64,000 nt of DNA from Sneathiella sp. (GTDB lineage Bacteria > Pseudomonadota > Alphaproteobacteria > Sneathiellales > Sneathiellaceae). The notes below the pieces were generated by a model. The model saw only the letters and a program-made list of their open reading frames with translations. It did not search any database and had not been told where the DNA came from. Numbering within the stretch: position 1 is the stretch's first letter; each line of letters starts with the position of its first letter. The translations under genes were made by a program, and so were the position numbers. The stretch lies in contig NZ_NZMB01000005.1 of assembly GCF_002694385.1 (NCBI RefSeq), forward strand, positions 92,682-156,681, given 5' to 3'. This document shows positions 35,861 to 44,663 of this stretch, piece by piece.

Positions 35861-35897
35861 TTGACTCCAATGCATATTGAATTTATCATAAATTCAA
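35861..35897 (+). promoter_or_regulatory. Sigma70-like promoter covered by a 21-bp perfect palindrome
   Basis: TTGACT (35861-35866) and TATCAT (35884-35889) are exactly 17 bp apart. TTGAATTTAT (35877-35886), one C, and ATAAATTCAA (35888-35897) form a perfect 10-1-10 palindrome over the -10. The CoA-transferase ATG is 40 bp further on. The GntR regulator at 43986-44663 is the most likely ligand of this site. Confidence 0.75.
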
Positions 35898-35936
35898 ATT
35901 GAAGAAGAGCGCTGCGCTCGCAACAGGTGAGACTGC

Positions 35937-37151
35937 ATGAATTACCAACAACAAGAAATGCATGAAGCCCAGATGGATGAGAGTGTCCCACTGGCGGGGG
36001 TTCGGGTTCTGGAATTCGGGCATTTTGCTGCTGGACCATTCGCAACCATGCTGCTTGCGGACTGGGGGGCGGATGTCGTCAAGGTGGAACCCCCGGGCGG
36101 AGAGCCGATGCGTCACTGGCCGCCGGTGGTTGGCGACAGCGGGGCGAGTGAGGGCTTTGGAATGAATTTTGCGGTCCTCAATCGTAATAAACGCTGTATC
36201 AACCTGGATTTGAAAACCCCGGAAGGGCTGGGGCAGGCGAAAGATCTCTGCCGGGGGGCGGATATTATTCTTGAAAATTTCCGCCCGGGCGTCCTTGAAG
36301 GTCTGGGGCTTGGGTATGAGGAAGTATTGAAGCTGAACCCCAAGGTGGTCTATTGCTCACTGACCGGTTATGGCCAGACGGGGCCGCTGCGGGATAAGGG
36401 AGCCTTTGACGTCGCCATTCAGGCTGTCAGCGGCGTGATGAGCGTAACTGGTGAGGAAAACGGGCCGCCCGTCAAATGTGGTGTGGCCCTGGCTGATTAT
36501 GGGACGGGTGTTTTTGCGGCGCTTTCCTGTGTCACGGCACTCCGCCGGGCGGAGCGGACAGGAAAGCCGGGCCGTATTGATGTTTCCATGCTGTCCTGCA
36601 TGCTGTCGCTCGCCAATCTGCAAACCAGTGAATATTGGGGCCGGGGAACAGTGCCCAAGCGTCTGGGGTCCCGCCATCCGAAGGCATCCCCCTATCAGGC
36701 CTATCTGGCGGCGGACGGCAAGTGGTTCATTCTCGCTGCGGGGAGCGATCGCCTCTGGCATCGCGTTTGCGATGTCATCGGGGCACCGGAACTGGTGGAG
36801 GATCCGAGATTTAAGACGGCAGGCACCAGAGCCGAGAACCAGGTGGAGCTTGAGGGGGTGCTTGCGGGCATATTCTCCGAAAGCTCCGCCTCGGTTTGGC
36901 TGCAAAAATTCGATGCGGCTCAGGTGCCGGCGGCGCCAATCAATGATTATGCGGAAGCGCTCGCCTCAGAGCATGTGCAGGCCACAAACCTTGTTCATAA
37001 AATGACCTTGCCGGATGGCGGTCAGGTGCCGACGGTCGGTAATCCGGTTTCTCTCAGCAATTACGATTTCCATATCTTCCACGATCCGGCAGGGGCGGGG
37101 ATGCAGGTTGGGGATGTCGTGGCGGAATGGATCGGAAAGGGCGGCCGGTGA
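35937..37151 (+). CDS. CaiB/BaiF family CoA-transferase, Rieske island
   Basis: 404 residues. The blocks LAGVRVLEFGHFAAGPFATMLLADWGADVVKVEPPGG and LENFRPGVLEGLGLGYEEV are diagnostic; the Asp candidate is in ALADYGTGVFAALS. It is the first gene of a long plus-strand operon, 40 bp after a palindromic promoter. Its stop overlaps the crotonase start (GTGA). It probably forms the CoA ester of the acid imported by TRAP system 3. Confidence 0.92.
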   Translation: MNYQQQEMHEAQMDESVPLAGVRVLEFGHFAAGPFATMLLADWGADVVKVEPPGGEPMRHWPPVVGDSGASEGFGMNFAVLNRNKRCINLDLKTPEGLGQAKDLCRGADIILENFRPGVLEGLGLGYEEVLKLNPKVVYCSLTGYGQTGPLRDKGAFDVAIQAVSGVMSVTGEENGPPVKCGVALADYGTGVFAALSCVTALRRAERTGKPGRIDVSMLSCMLSLANLQTSEYWGRGTVPKRLGSRHPKASPYQAYLAADGKWFILAAGSDRLWHRVCDVIGAPELVEDPRFKTAGTRAENQVELEGVLAGIFSESSASVWLQKFDAAQVPAAPINDYAEALASEHVQATNLVHKMTLPDGGQVPTVGNPVSLSNYDFHIFHDPAGAGMQVGDVVAEWIGKGGR

Positions 37152-37858
37152 GTGCTATGGCGTCAGATACGGTTCAGGTGGAATGGCGGGAGGAAGGCGT
37201 CAAATGCCTCTATCTCAATCGGCCAGACATTGCCAACGCCATCAACCAAGATTTGGTCGCCGATCTGGCCCGTGAGATTGTCAAAAGTTATAATGATGAA
37301 ACAAAATTGCTGGTGATCCGGGGGCGGGGGCGCCACTTTTGTTCCGGTTTCGACCGTTCCATGATGGCACAGGCGCGCAGAGAAGATCATGGCCTGCTGG
37401 GTATGGAGATTGAGGCAATGCTGCAAACCGTCGCCAGCGCGCCTTTCGTGACGCTTGCCTATGTAGAGGGCGGGGCCATTGGCGCAGGCGCGGATTTGGT
37501 TGTCGCGTGCGATTATCGCACCGCGGCCAGAGATGCCAAATTCGCCTTCCCGGGTTTTAATCTCATGGGCGTCTCGCTTGGCAATAGCCGCCTGTCCCAA
37601 CGGATCGGCCCGGATGAGGCGATGAAGATGATCCTGCAATCGCGGCGCATCGGCGCGGAGGAGGCATGCCGCCTCGGACTCGTCACGCAGATTCTTGATA
37701 CGGCAGAGGCGGAGTTGTTCATAGACGAACTCGCAGCTTCGGTGGCGGCAATACCGAAAGCGGTTGTGAAACAAATCAAACAGTCAGTTCAACAGGGAAA
37801 TAGCAGATCATTCTCAACCGGCGGCTGGCCGGGAGATGGTCGAACTTTCGTGACCTGA
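37148..37858 (+). CDS. Enoyl-CoA hydratase/isomerase (crotonase) family protein
   Basis: 236 residues from GTG at 37148 overlapping the previous stop; an ATG at 37157 is also possible. The oxyanion-hole segments are present: GRHFCSGFDRSMM at about 62-74 and EGGAIGAGADLVVACDYR at about 105-122, followed by AFPGFNLMGVSLG. It acts on an acyl-CoA, by hydration, isomerisation or hydrolysis. It is coupled to the CoA-transferase and precedes the Rieske oxygenase. Confidence 0.88.
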   Translation: MSAMASDTVQVEWREEGVKCLYLNRPDIANAINQDLVADLAREIVKSYNDETKLLVIRGRGRHFCSGFDRSMMAQARREDHGLLGMEIEAMLQTVASAPFVTLAYVEGGAIGAGADLVVACDYRTAARDAKFAFPGFNLMGVSLGNSRLSQRIGPDEAMKMILQSRRIGAEEACRLGLVTQILDTAEAELFIDELAASVAAIPKAVVKQIKQSVQQGNSRSFSTGGWPGDGRTFVT

Positions 37859-37897
37859 ATGGTCACTGAATAAAAGCCATAGGAGGAGGCAGTTACA

Positions 37898-38986
37898 ATG
37901 AGTGCGCGCGAACCAAAGGCAGTGGATATCATGATCCTCAACGCATGGTACAAGGTCGGCTTTTCCGAAGACTTCAAGGCCGAAGTGCTGCAACGCCATG
38001 TGATTTGCGAAAAGGTTCTGGTGTTCTGGAGGACGGCGGAGGGCGAGGTGGTTGGCTTTGATGATCGCTGCTGCCACAAGCGCATGCCGATCTCGGCGGG
38101 TCGCTTTCTTGAAGGGGGGCTTGTGGAATGCCCCTATCATGGCCTTGCCTTCAATTCCGAAGGGCAGTGTGTGAAAGTTCCTTCCGCGCCCGGTGCGCCA
38201 ATCCCGAAACGGGCGCGATTATTGCCTTATAAGGTGATCGAGCAGGATGGCGTTGTCTGGGTCTGGCCGGGCGATGCAGAAAAAATCGGAGATATCCGTC
38301 CTCCGGCCACGCCTGAAATCGTATCTCCCGACTGGGAACGGATTACGGGGGAACTGCATATCAAGGGCAATTCAATTTTGATGATCGAAAATGCGCTGGA
38401 TATCACGCATTTCTATCCGCTGCATGGCAACACAATAGGTCAGAGCGCCGACAGCAATATCGAGTTTGATATGACAACTGGAGAGACCCGTGGATGCGAG
38501 AGTGTGACGGTGACGCGACAGGTGGATGATTATCCGCAGTCCGACGACTTTGCCGATATTCTCACCCACAAGATGGCGGACAGCTACAGCATCCAGACCA
38601 TGGTGGGGCCGGGCATCATCATTGCGGGAAGAACGCTTTGGCCCGCAGGGGGCAGGAAAGACAACAAAGACCCCAAATGCCTGAAAAACTATCATTTCCT
38701 GACGCCTATCGACCGGCGTTCACATAAATATACCTATGTTGTCAACATGCCGAAAGGGCAGATGAGCGGACGGGATCCGTCGGTCAGGGCGGTGGACCGG
38801 GCGAAGGAATTGCTTAGTGTCGTTTTTGCGGAAGACATCTGGGCCATAGAAATGCAGCAGGAGATGTGCGAGCTGCCGGATGGTGACTATCGTGAGGTTT
38901 TGCTGAAATCGGACCTGCCGCTCGCGCAGGGACGTAAAATACTCGATGCGATGTATCAGAAAGAAATAGGCGAGCATTCAATATAA
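37898..38986 (+). CDS. Rieske non-haem iron oxygenase (VanA/TsaM-like)
   Basis: 362 residues behind AGGAGGAGG. The Rieske cluster ligands are Cys58-x-His60 and Cys78-x2-His81 (CCHKRM, CPYHG). The catalytic iron triad is suggested by ENALDITHFYPLH, with Asp168, His171 and His176. The length and single-subunit form place it with vanillate O-demethylase, toluenesulfonate methyl-monooxygenase and similar enzymes, which demethylate or hydroxylate side chains rather than cis-dihydroxylate rings. The reductase partner is at 42263. The substrate is unknown. Confidence 0.93.
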   Translation: MSAREPKAVDIMILNAWYKVGFSEDFKAEVLQRHVICEKVLVFWRTAEGEVVGFDDRCCHKRMPISAGRFLEGGLVECPYHGLAFNSEGQCVKVPSAPGAPIPKRARLLPYKVIEQDGVVWVWPGDAEKIGDIRPPATPEIVSPDWERITGELHIKGNSILMIENALDITHFYPLHGNTIGQSADSNIEFDMTTGETRGCESVTVTRQVDDYPQSDDFADILTHKMADSYSIQTMVGPGIIIAGRTLWPAGGRKDNKDPKCLKNYHFLTPIDRRSHKYTYVVNMPKGQMSGRDPSVRAVDRAKELLSVVFAEDIWAIEMQQEMCELPDGDYREVLLKSDLPLAQGRKILDAMYQKEIGEHSI

Positions 38987-39118
38987 ACAAAAACGGCCTC
39001 GTTGGGAGGTGGCTCACAGCATCGGGTGCGGGCCCTGTTCTAACTGTGCAGGGTGACGGATCAGGGGACCGGTGCGTGGTCATAGAGATAAAGCGATAAA
39101 AAAGATTGGGAGAGACAT

Positions 39119-40183
39119 ATGCAGAATAAATTGGCGTCAAATTTTGGCCGTCTTGCGGGCGCGGCGGCTATTGCATTTTCGGTGATGTTTTCCGCCGCCT
39201 CCGCGGAGGATTACCCAAAAATGAATATGAAAGTCGCCCATGCTCTGCCGGAGACCTATGTCTGGTCGGAGCAGGTGGATAAATGGTTCTTCAGCGAGCT
39301 TGAAAAACGCACCAACGGGCAGGTCACTGCCCAGATTTTCTGGAATGGATCACTGGTCGGGCCGAAACAGGTATTTGATGCCGTGGGCAGTGGCGCCGTG
39401 CCGATGGGAGCGGATGCGCAAGGCTATTACCCGGCGGCGCTTCCCCTCAATACCATGCCGAACTCCCTGTTGGGGACATTGACCTATGCAAATTCGAAGC
39501 AGGCGTCTACCCTGACACGGGAAGTTTTCGAAAAATTTCCGGAAATGCAGGAGGAATGGAAGGCACTTGGTATCTGGCCGCTCTATTTCAATGCTGTGCC
39601 AAGCTTCCGGGTCGCCTGTACCGAACCGGTGGCCAAGGTGGCAGATCTGAAGGGCAAGAAAATCCGTCAGTTCAGCGCCTATCATCCGAAAGTTTGGGAG
39701 GCAGTCGATGCTGTCGGAGTGACGGTTCTGCCCGCGGAAATTTATGAAGGATTGCAGCGGGGAAGAATTGACTGCGTTTTCTATAACTATTCGGCGATCG
39801 TCAGCCAAAAAATGTATGAGCAGGCCAAATATGTAAGCAAAGCGAGCTTTGGTGCGGGTTCCACCTGGCCTCTGGTCATAAATTATGATCTCTACTTCAA
39901 CAAATGGCCTGAAAGCCTGCGGAATGTCGTTGCGGAACTGGCTAAGGAGGCGGAGCAGAGAAGCGTCGAGGTTGCCGAAAGGGAAGAGGTCAAGGCACTT
40001 GAAGCCATGAAGGAGCGGAATGTCAATCTAGTTGAGTTTTCCGATGAGGAACAGGCCAAGCTGGAAGAAATGCTCCCGGATTTCATTGACATCTGGGTTG
40101 AACAGCAAAAGGGAACCGATCGCTACGAAGTCGCCCAGCGGGTCGGTGAATATATTAAAAAGCGCTCGGAAGAGCTGAAATAA
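39119..40183 (+). CDS. dctP: TRAP transporter solute-binding protein, DctP family (system 3)
   Basis: 354 residues. A signal peptide spans residues 1-29 (hydrophobic core GAAAIAFSVMFSAASAED). The fold carries the DctP blocks ADLKGKKIRQFSAYHPKVW and GLQRGRIDCVFYNY; the Arg in KKIRQF should bind the ligand carboxylate. ATG behind GGGAGAGAC. It is placed between Rieske oxygenase and permease genes, so its ligand is probably the substrate of this island. Confidence 0.92.
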   Translation: MQNKLASNFGRLAGAAAIAFSVMFSAASAEDYPKMNMKVAHALPETYVWSEQVDKWFFSELEKRTNGQVTAQIFWNGSLVGPKQVFDAVGSGAVPMGADAQGYYPAALPLNTMPNSLLGTLTYANSKQASTLTREVFEKFPEMQEEWKALGIWPLYFNAVPSFRVACTEPVAKVADLKGKKIRQFSAYHPKVWEAVDAVGVTVLPAEIYEGLQRGRIDCVFYNYSAIVSQKMYEQAKYVSKASFGAGSTWPLVINYDLYFNKWPESLRNVVAELAKEAEQRSVEVAEREEVKALEAMKERNVNLVEFSDEEQAKLEEMLPDFIDIWVEQQKGTDRYEVAQRVGEYIKKRSEELK

Positions 40184-40215
40184 AATATCCTGTTTGCCAA
40201 TCAGGCAGAGGAGCG

Positions 40216-40251
40216 CCGATGGAGGGAATGTTCCCGGGTTCCGTCCGTCGG
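40216..40251 (+). other. Intercistronic stem-loop between dctP and dctQ (system 3)
   Basis: CCGATGGAGGGAA (40216-40228) pairs with TTCCGTCCGTCGG (40239-40251) with one G-T wobble and one G-G mismatch, loop 10 bases. It lies in a 199-bp gap with no gene. It resembles in position the hairpin after the TAXI receptor and may stabilise the receptor mRNA. Confidence 0.5.
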
Positions 40252-40382
40252 CCGTTTTCCTGCGGCCAAAAAGATAGGCAACCAGGGCGTGACGTTTGCA
40301 ATACGCGACTACGCAATCAATCGGGGCAAATGGCGGGTTGTGAAGCCCTGTTCGTATAAGGTGTTCAAAAGCGGAAGTAGAG

Positions 40383-40907
40383 ATGAAAAACGGATATGGC
40401 AATCTGCTGTGGAGTGCGCTGATCATTTCCGGGCTTTGTATGTTCCTCATGCTCTCTGTCAGTACGGCCGATGTTCTCGCCTATCTGCTGATCGGCAGAC
40501 CCTTTCCCGGAGCCAATGAGATTGTTGAGATTGCGCTGGCGGTCTGTGTTGCCATGGCAATCGTTTATGCACATTATTCACGCAGTCATGTGCAGGTGGA
40601 TATCATTTCGGAGAGATTTTCACCAAGCTTGCAGCGGATCATGAAGATCATGACCTTCGCCTTATCTACGCTCTGCACCGGATTTCTGGCCTATGGCAGC
40701 TGGCTTTTGGCGCTGACCAGCCTGCAGGAAAAAGAAACGGCCATCACGCTTCACAGTTTTCCGATTTATCCCTGGAAGCTCTTGTTTGCGATTGGCCTGA
40801 CCCTGGCGGCAATTGAAGTATTCAGGCAGTTTATTCTCGCCTGTCTCGGGCGGCCGCACTGGCTGGGTGGTCGCATGAAACCCTCAATGGATGAGGGGGA
40901 AAGCTGA
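40383..40907 (+). CDS. dctQ: TRAP transporter small permease, DctQ family (system 3)
   Basis: 174 residues with four membrane segments (about 8-34, 43-63, 84-106 and 128-150). SRSHVQVDIISERFSP matches the family's H-(V/I)-x-V-D motif. It starts at ATG after GGAAGTAGAG. It ends one base before the dctM start. Confidence 0.9.
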   Translation: MKNGYGNLLWSALIISGLCMFLMLSVSTADVLAYLLIGRPFPGANEIVEIALAVCVAMAIVYAHYSRSHVQVDIISERFSPSLQRIMKIMTFALSTLCTGFLAYGSWLLALTSLQEKETAITLHSFPIYPWKLLFAIGLTLAAIEVFRQFILACLGRPHWLGGRMKPSMDEGES

Positions 40908-40908
40908 C

Positions 40909-42222
40909 ATGTCGGAAGCCATTTTTCTGGGGCTTGGCGGTATATTGTCGGTTCTTTTTATCGGCGCGCTTGGCGTGCCGGTCGCCTATGCCCTGATGAC
41001 CGTGGGGATCGTAGGTATGTGGTATGTCGGCGGTTTCAGTTTTCTTGAAACAACCGTCAAGATGCTGCCCTATGCAATATTGAGCAATTATTCCTTCGCG
41101 GTTATTCCAATGTTTCTGCTGATGGGGGCGCTGGCGTCGGCGGCGGAAATCACAACGGAGCTTTATGCTTTCGCCAATCGGCTGCTGGCACGGGTGCGCG
41201 GCGGATTGTTGATGGCAACGGTGGTGGCCTCGGCGATTTTTGCGGCCATTTCCGGATCAACCATTGTGAATGCCAGTGTCTTTACCCGTATTGCCCTGCC
41301 GGAGATGCGTAAATTCGGGTATGATCTGGGCGTGAGTGCCGGATGTATTGCCGCGGCCGGCACATTTGCCGCGCTTATCCCGCCGTCAATCAGTCTGGTC
41401 ATTGTCGGTCTGCTGACTGAAGCGTCGATAGGCGCTCTGTTGATTGCGGGTATCCTGCCGGGAATTTTGACGGCCGTTATGTATATCATCGGCATTGGTA
41501 TTCTTGTCCGGGTCAGACCCGGGCTCGTTCCGACGGAGCGTCCCCCTGTCAGCGGTATATCGCATTTACAGTCGCTGCTCAGCATCGGGCCTGCTATTCT
41601 GCTGATGTTTATTGTATTGGGCGGGATATATACCGGGCTGATGTTTCCATCTTCGGCCGGAGCAGTCGGGGCGGCGGGCGCCCTTCTGATCGCCATCATG
41701 CGGCGCAAGATCAATTTTGAAAAACTGTGGTATGTCATCCGCTCCTCGGCCGGATCGACAGCAACGCTGTTCTTTATCGTGATTGGCGGGCTATTCTTTT
41801 CGCGCTTCCTGACGTTTGGCGGCTTTATCCATGAAGTGACGGCGCTTGTCTCTGACTGGCAGCTCACGCAGGTGCAGTTTTTGATAGCCCTGTCCATTCT
41901 GTATCTGATTTTGGGGATGTTTCTGGATACATTGTCGATCCTGCTGGTGACGATCCCCTTTCTTTTCCCCGTGGCGGTAAGTCTCGGAATTGATGAAATC
42001 TGGTTTGGTATCCTTGTTGTGAAGCTGATAGAAATTGCGGCGATTACGCCGCCGGTCGGCCTCAACCTGTTTGCGGTGATGGGCGCATCGGAGAAGCGGA
42101 TCCCGTCGAAGGTCATCATGATCGGTGTTATCCCCTTTATCGTCATTGAGCTGTTTACTCTGGGGCTGATTATTTATTTCCCGGCGATTTCGACCTGGCT
42201 TCCTTCACATATGATGAATTGA
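40909..42222 (+). CDS. dctM: TRAP transporter large permease, DctM family (system 3)
   Basis: 437 residues from the ATG at 40909, just after the dctQ stop and behind GGGGGAAAG. It has eleven to twelve membrane segments. Diagnostic blocks are ISGSTIVNASVFTRIALPEM, GTFAALIPPSISLVIVGLLT and TPPVGLNLFAV. It forms the ion-coupled importer with DctQ and the receptor at 39119. Confidence 0.92.
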   Translation: MSEAIFLGLGGILSVLFIGALGVPVAYALMTVGIVGMWYVGGFSFLETTVKMLPYAILSNYSFAVIPMFLLMGALASAAEITTELYAFANRLLARVRGGLLMATVVASAIFAAISGSTIVNASVFTRIALPEMRKFGYDLGVSAGCIAAAGTFAALIPPSISLVIVGLLTEASIGALLIAGILPGILTAVMYIIGIGILVRVRPGLVPTERPPVSGISHLQSLLSIGPAILLMFIVLGGIYTGLMFPSSAGAVGAAGALLIAIMRRKINFEKLWYVIRSSAGSTATLFFIVIGGLFFSRFLTFGGFIHEVTALVSDWQLTQVQFLIALSILYLILGMFLDTLSILLVTIPFLFPVAVSLGIDEIWFGILVVKLIEIAAITPPVGLNLFAVMGASEKRIPSKVIMIGVIPFIVIELFTLGLIIYFPAISTWLPSHMMN

Positions 42223-42262
42223 AAACTGCATTGTAAAAATGAAACGACGTGTATGGGCGTAA

Positions 42263-43222
42263 ATGATGTCGAGAAATAAGCAGGATTTATATGTCCATTC
42301 CATCACTTATGAGGCAGAGGAGATTTTCAGGATCGAATTGCGATCTCCTGTCGGTGATAGTCTCGCGGAATTTACAGCGGGAGCGCATATCAATTTGCAT
42401 CTTGCTGACCGGCTGGTCCGCTCCTATTCCCTTGTGAATAACCCGTCGGAGCGGCATCACTACATTATCGCCGTCCAGAAAGAAAAAGACGGGCGCGGCG
42501 GCTCGAAATGGGTTCATGAAACGCTGCGGGTCGGACAGCGGGTAGAGGTCAGCGCGCCGGGAAATGCCTTTCCACTCAATGAGGGCGCCGAGCATACGGT
42601 GCTGGTTGCCGGCGGAATCGGCATCACGCCTATCTGGTGCATGATCCAGCGGCTGGAAGCGCTTGGCAAAAGCTGGGAGCTACATTACCGGACAAGGTCA
42701 CGTCAGCGGGCGGCCTTTCTTGAGGAGGTTTCCTCCGGCCAGCGGTCGGGTCATGTCCATCTGAGTTTCAGCAATGAAACGCCGCGAGCGGGATACGATC
42801 TGCAAAGAATTATCGCAGACGCGCCGGAAAAGACAGAGTTTTACTGCTGCGGGCCTGCGGAGATGATTGCCCGTTTTGACGAAGTAGCCGCAGGCATGGA
42901 TGCGACACGCTTTCATAGGGAGCGGTTCCAGACGGAGGGCGAGGCCAGCGGTGAGGGCGGCTTTGTCGTCAGGGCCGTTAAAAGCAATCTGGATATCCCG
43001 GTCAGGGAGGGGCAAACCATCCTGCAAGCCTTGCGGGAGGCAGGGCTGGATCCGCCTTATTCCTGCGAATCCGGGTTATGCGGTGAATGTGAAACACGCG
43101 TGATAGCGGGAGAGCCGGATCATCGGGATTATTTCCTGACGGAAGCGGAAAAGAATTCCGGAGAGGTGATCATGATCTGCTGCTCCGGTTCCTGTTCCCC
43201 GGTGCTTGAAATCGATCTTTGA
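42263..43222 (+). CDS. Rieske oxygenase reductase, phthalate dioxygenase reductase family (VanB-like)
   Basis: 319 residues. Flavin-binding RSYSLVN, the NAD(P)-binding GGIGITPIWCMI and a C-terminal plant-type 2Fe-2S domain (about 235-319) with CESGLCGECETRV and a final Cys in MICCSGSC follow the FMN-NAD-2Fe2S order of VanB, PDR and TsaB. It feeds electrons to the Rieske oxygenase at 37898, from which it is separated by the TRAP genes. Confidence 0.94.
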   Translation: MMSRNKQDLYVHSITYEAEEIFRIELRSPVGDSLAEFTAGAHINLHLADRLVRSYSLVNNPSERHHYIIAVQKEKDGRGGSKWVHETLRVGQRVEVSAPGNAFPLNEGAEHTVLVAGGIGITPIWCMIQRLEALGKSWELHYRTRSRQRAAFLEEVSSGQRSGHVHLSFSNETPRAGYDLQRIIADAPEKTEFYCCGPAEMIARFDEVAAGMDATRFHRERFQTEGEASGEGGFVVRAVKSNLDIPVREGQTILQALREAGLDPPYSCESGLCGECETRVIAGEPDHRDYFLTEAEKNSGEVIMICCSGSCSPVLEIDL

Positions 43223-43240
43223 AAAAGACGGGAATGACAG

Positions 43241-43933
43241 ATGGCGCCGCGAGAGGGAGTTGCAACATATCTTGAAACGGAACTGAAGGAGGAGACGATC
43301 CTAACGATCAGACTTCCGGGTGTCCTAGCTTCCGGGACATCGGATCACATGTTGACTAGACTCTGTCAATTATTGATAGGGCAGTATGAAACTACCGTCA
43401 AACTGGTGATTCTGGAATTTATGGGAACTCAAAACGCAGCGGGAGATGGGAAATATTACACCGGCACAACAGACTCAGTTCTGTCGGCAAACAGGCTTGA
43501 ATTGTTTCATAATATCCTTCTGGATGCGCCTTATTTCTCGGTCGCATCCGTGAGGGGGGATGTGCGCGACCTGAGTGCGGCATTAGCCATTTTCTGTGAC
43601 TGGCGGCTCCTTGCCGAAGAAGGAAGCTTGAAGTTCACGCTGGCCGGGGAGGGAGATTTGCGAACCGGTGCACGGCTGGCAGAGCTGACGGGCAGCTTTT
43701 CAGCTCTCGACAGTCTGATAAGAAGCTGTGCAATCCCGCGTAATCGCACGGTCCGTCTCGGTCTTGCACAATCGGAAGGACCGGAATTGATCGAATTGAT
43801 TGGCGATCATGCGAAAGGGCGGGACAAGGAAACCATTCGGATCATGCGTCAGGCCGTTCGCAAACCAGTGGGGAGCGATCAATCTATAGCGAGGATTCTT
43901 GCCTCTCTCGCCTCGGCGAATGCAAAACAATGA
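43241..43933 (+). CDS. Divergent crotonase-like protein, probably altered active site
   Basis: 230 residues. The central part (VKLVILEFMG, then SVASVRGDVRDLSAALAIFCDWRLLAEEGSLKFT) aligns by pattern with enoyl-CoA hydratases, where xVAAVxGxxxGGGxxLALxCDxRxAAxxAxF is expected. The glycines that build the oxyanion hole are replaced by RDLSAA, and the region of the catalytic acids is not recognisable. It is 18 bp after the reductase and last in the operon. It may be a non-catalytic or repurposed crotonase. The fold assignment is from pattern only. Confidence 0.6.
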   Translation: MAPREGVATYLETELKEETILTIRLPGVLASGTSDHMLTRLCQLLIGQYETTVKLVILEFMGTQNAAGDGKYYTGTTDSVLSANRLELFHNILLDAPYFSVASVRGDVRDLSAALAIFCDWRLLAEEGSLKFTLAGEGDLRTGARLAELTGSFSALDSLIRSCAIPRNRTVRLGLAQSEGPELIELIGDHAKGRDKETIRIMRQAVRKPVGSDQSIARILASLASANAKQ

Positions 43934-43985
43934 AACGCGCGGAGATTTCCCTTTTGCGATGCTGGCTGTGGTTGGTGAATGATCT

Positions 43986-44663
43986 TTACTGATAAGGGTT
44001 GACCATAAATTTCAGGACATCTTCAGTTGCCCGAACAATATGGTTGCGTGCGGCAATTTCCGCCCGTTCCGGATCTCGTTTTTCAAGGGCATCGATAATT
44101 TCCATATGCTCATGCAGGCGGCGCATGGAGATTTCCCGCTTCTCGGCGGAATCACGCCAGATTTCCCATCCCTTCAGCTTGATCCTCGAAAAGGCAATGT
44201 CCAGATGTCGCCACTGGGCCTGAACTACCCAGTTGCCGCAGGAATCGGTGATCGCCTTGTGCAGCTTATGGCTGAGCTGGCTATGGATTTCGGTTTCCGC
44301 CATTTCGGGATTACTCAGCATAGGCTCAAATCTGGACCGTAGATCCTGAATAACCCCGTTCGGCATGAGTTTCGCCGACAATCTGGCGGCGAGCCCATCG
44401 ACAATTTCACGCAGCTGGTTGATATTGCGGATCTCGTCAATATTGATCGGACGAATAATGGCGCCGCGTCCATCTATCAGATCGACGAGAAAGTCTCGCT
44501 CAAGAGTGCTGAGCGCTTCCCTGACCGGTGTACGGCTAACGCCAAGGTCTCTTGCAAATTCCGATATCTGGACGAGCTCGCCCGGCGCGTATTTTCCTTT
44601 GATTATCGCTTTTTTTAGGCGTTCATAGGTGTCGGAACGAACGGCGCCAGATTTGTTTTTCAT
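43986..44663 (-). CDS. GntR-family (FCD subfamily) regulator, Rieske island
   Basis: 225 residues. The winged helix is at about 10-75 (YAPGELVQISEFARDLGVSR, then TPVREALSTLERDFLVDLI), followed by a helical FCD domain. It is convergent with the Rieske-island operon, ending 52 bp from its last gene. It is the only regulator beside that operon and a good candidate for binding the palindrome at 35877-35897. TGTATATATG directly precedes its start codon, and no strong ribosome-binding site is visible. Confidence 0.9.
   Translation of the reverse strand: MKNKSGAVRSDTYERLKKAIIKGKYAPGELVQISEFARDLGVSRTPVREALSTLERDFLVDLIDGRGAIIRPINIDEIRNINQLREIVDGLAARLSAKLMPNGVIQDLRSRFEPMLSNPEMAETEIHSQLSHKLHKAITDSCGNWVVQAQWRHLDIAFSRIKLKGWEIWRDSAEKREISMRRLHEHMEIIDALEKRDPERAEIAARNHIVRATEDVLKFMVNPYQ

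Larger units (their letters stand above)
35580..35936. other. Intergenic region between the carboxylase and Rieske islands
   Basis: 357 bp without a gene. It contains the terminator at 35632-35657, an ordinary stretch in which no structure is seen (about 35660-35855), and the promoter/palindrome at 35861-35897. Confidence 0.55.

Noticed and set aside
41163..42146. 327-codon frame antisense to dctM
   Set aside because: Shadow of a hydrophobic membrane gene; rich in Ile/Thr/Arg without family features.
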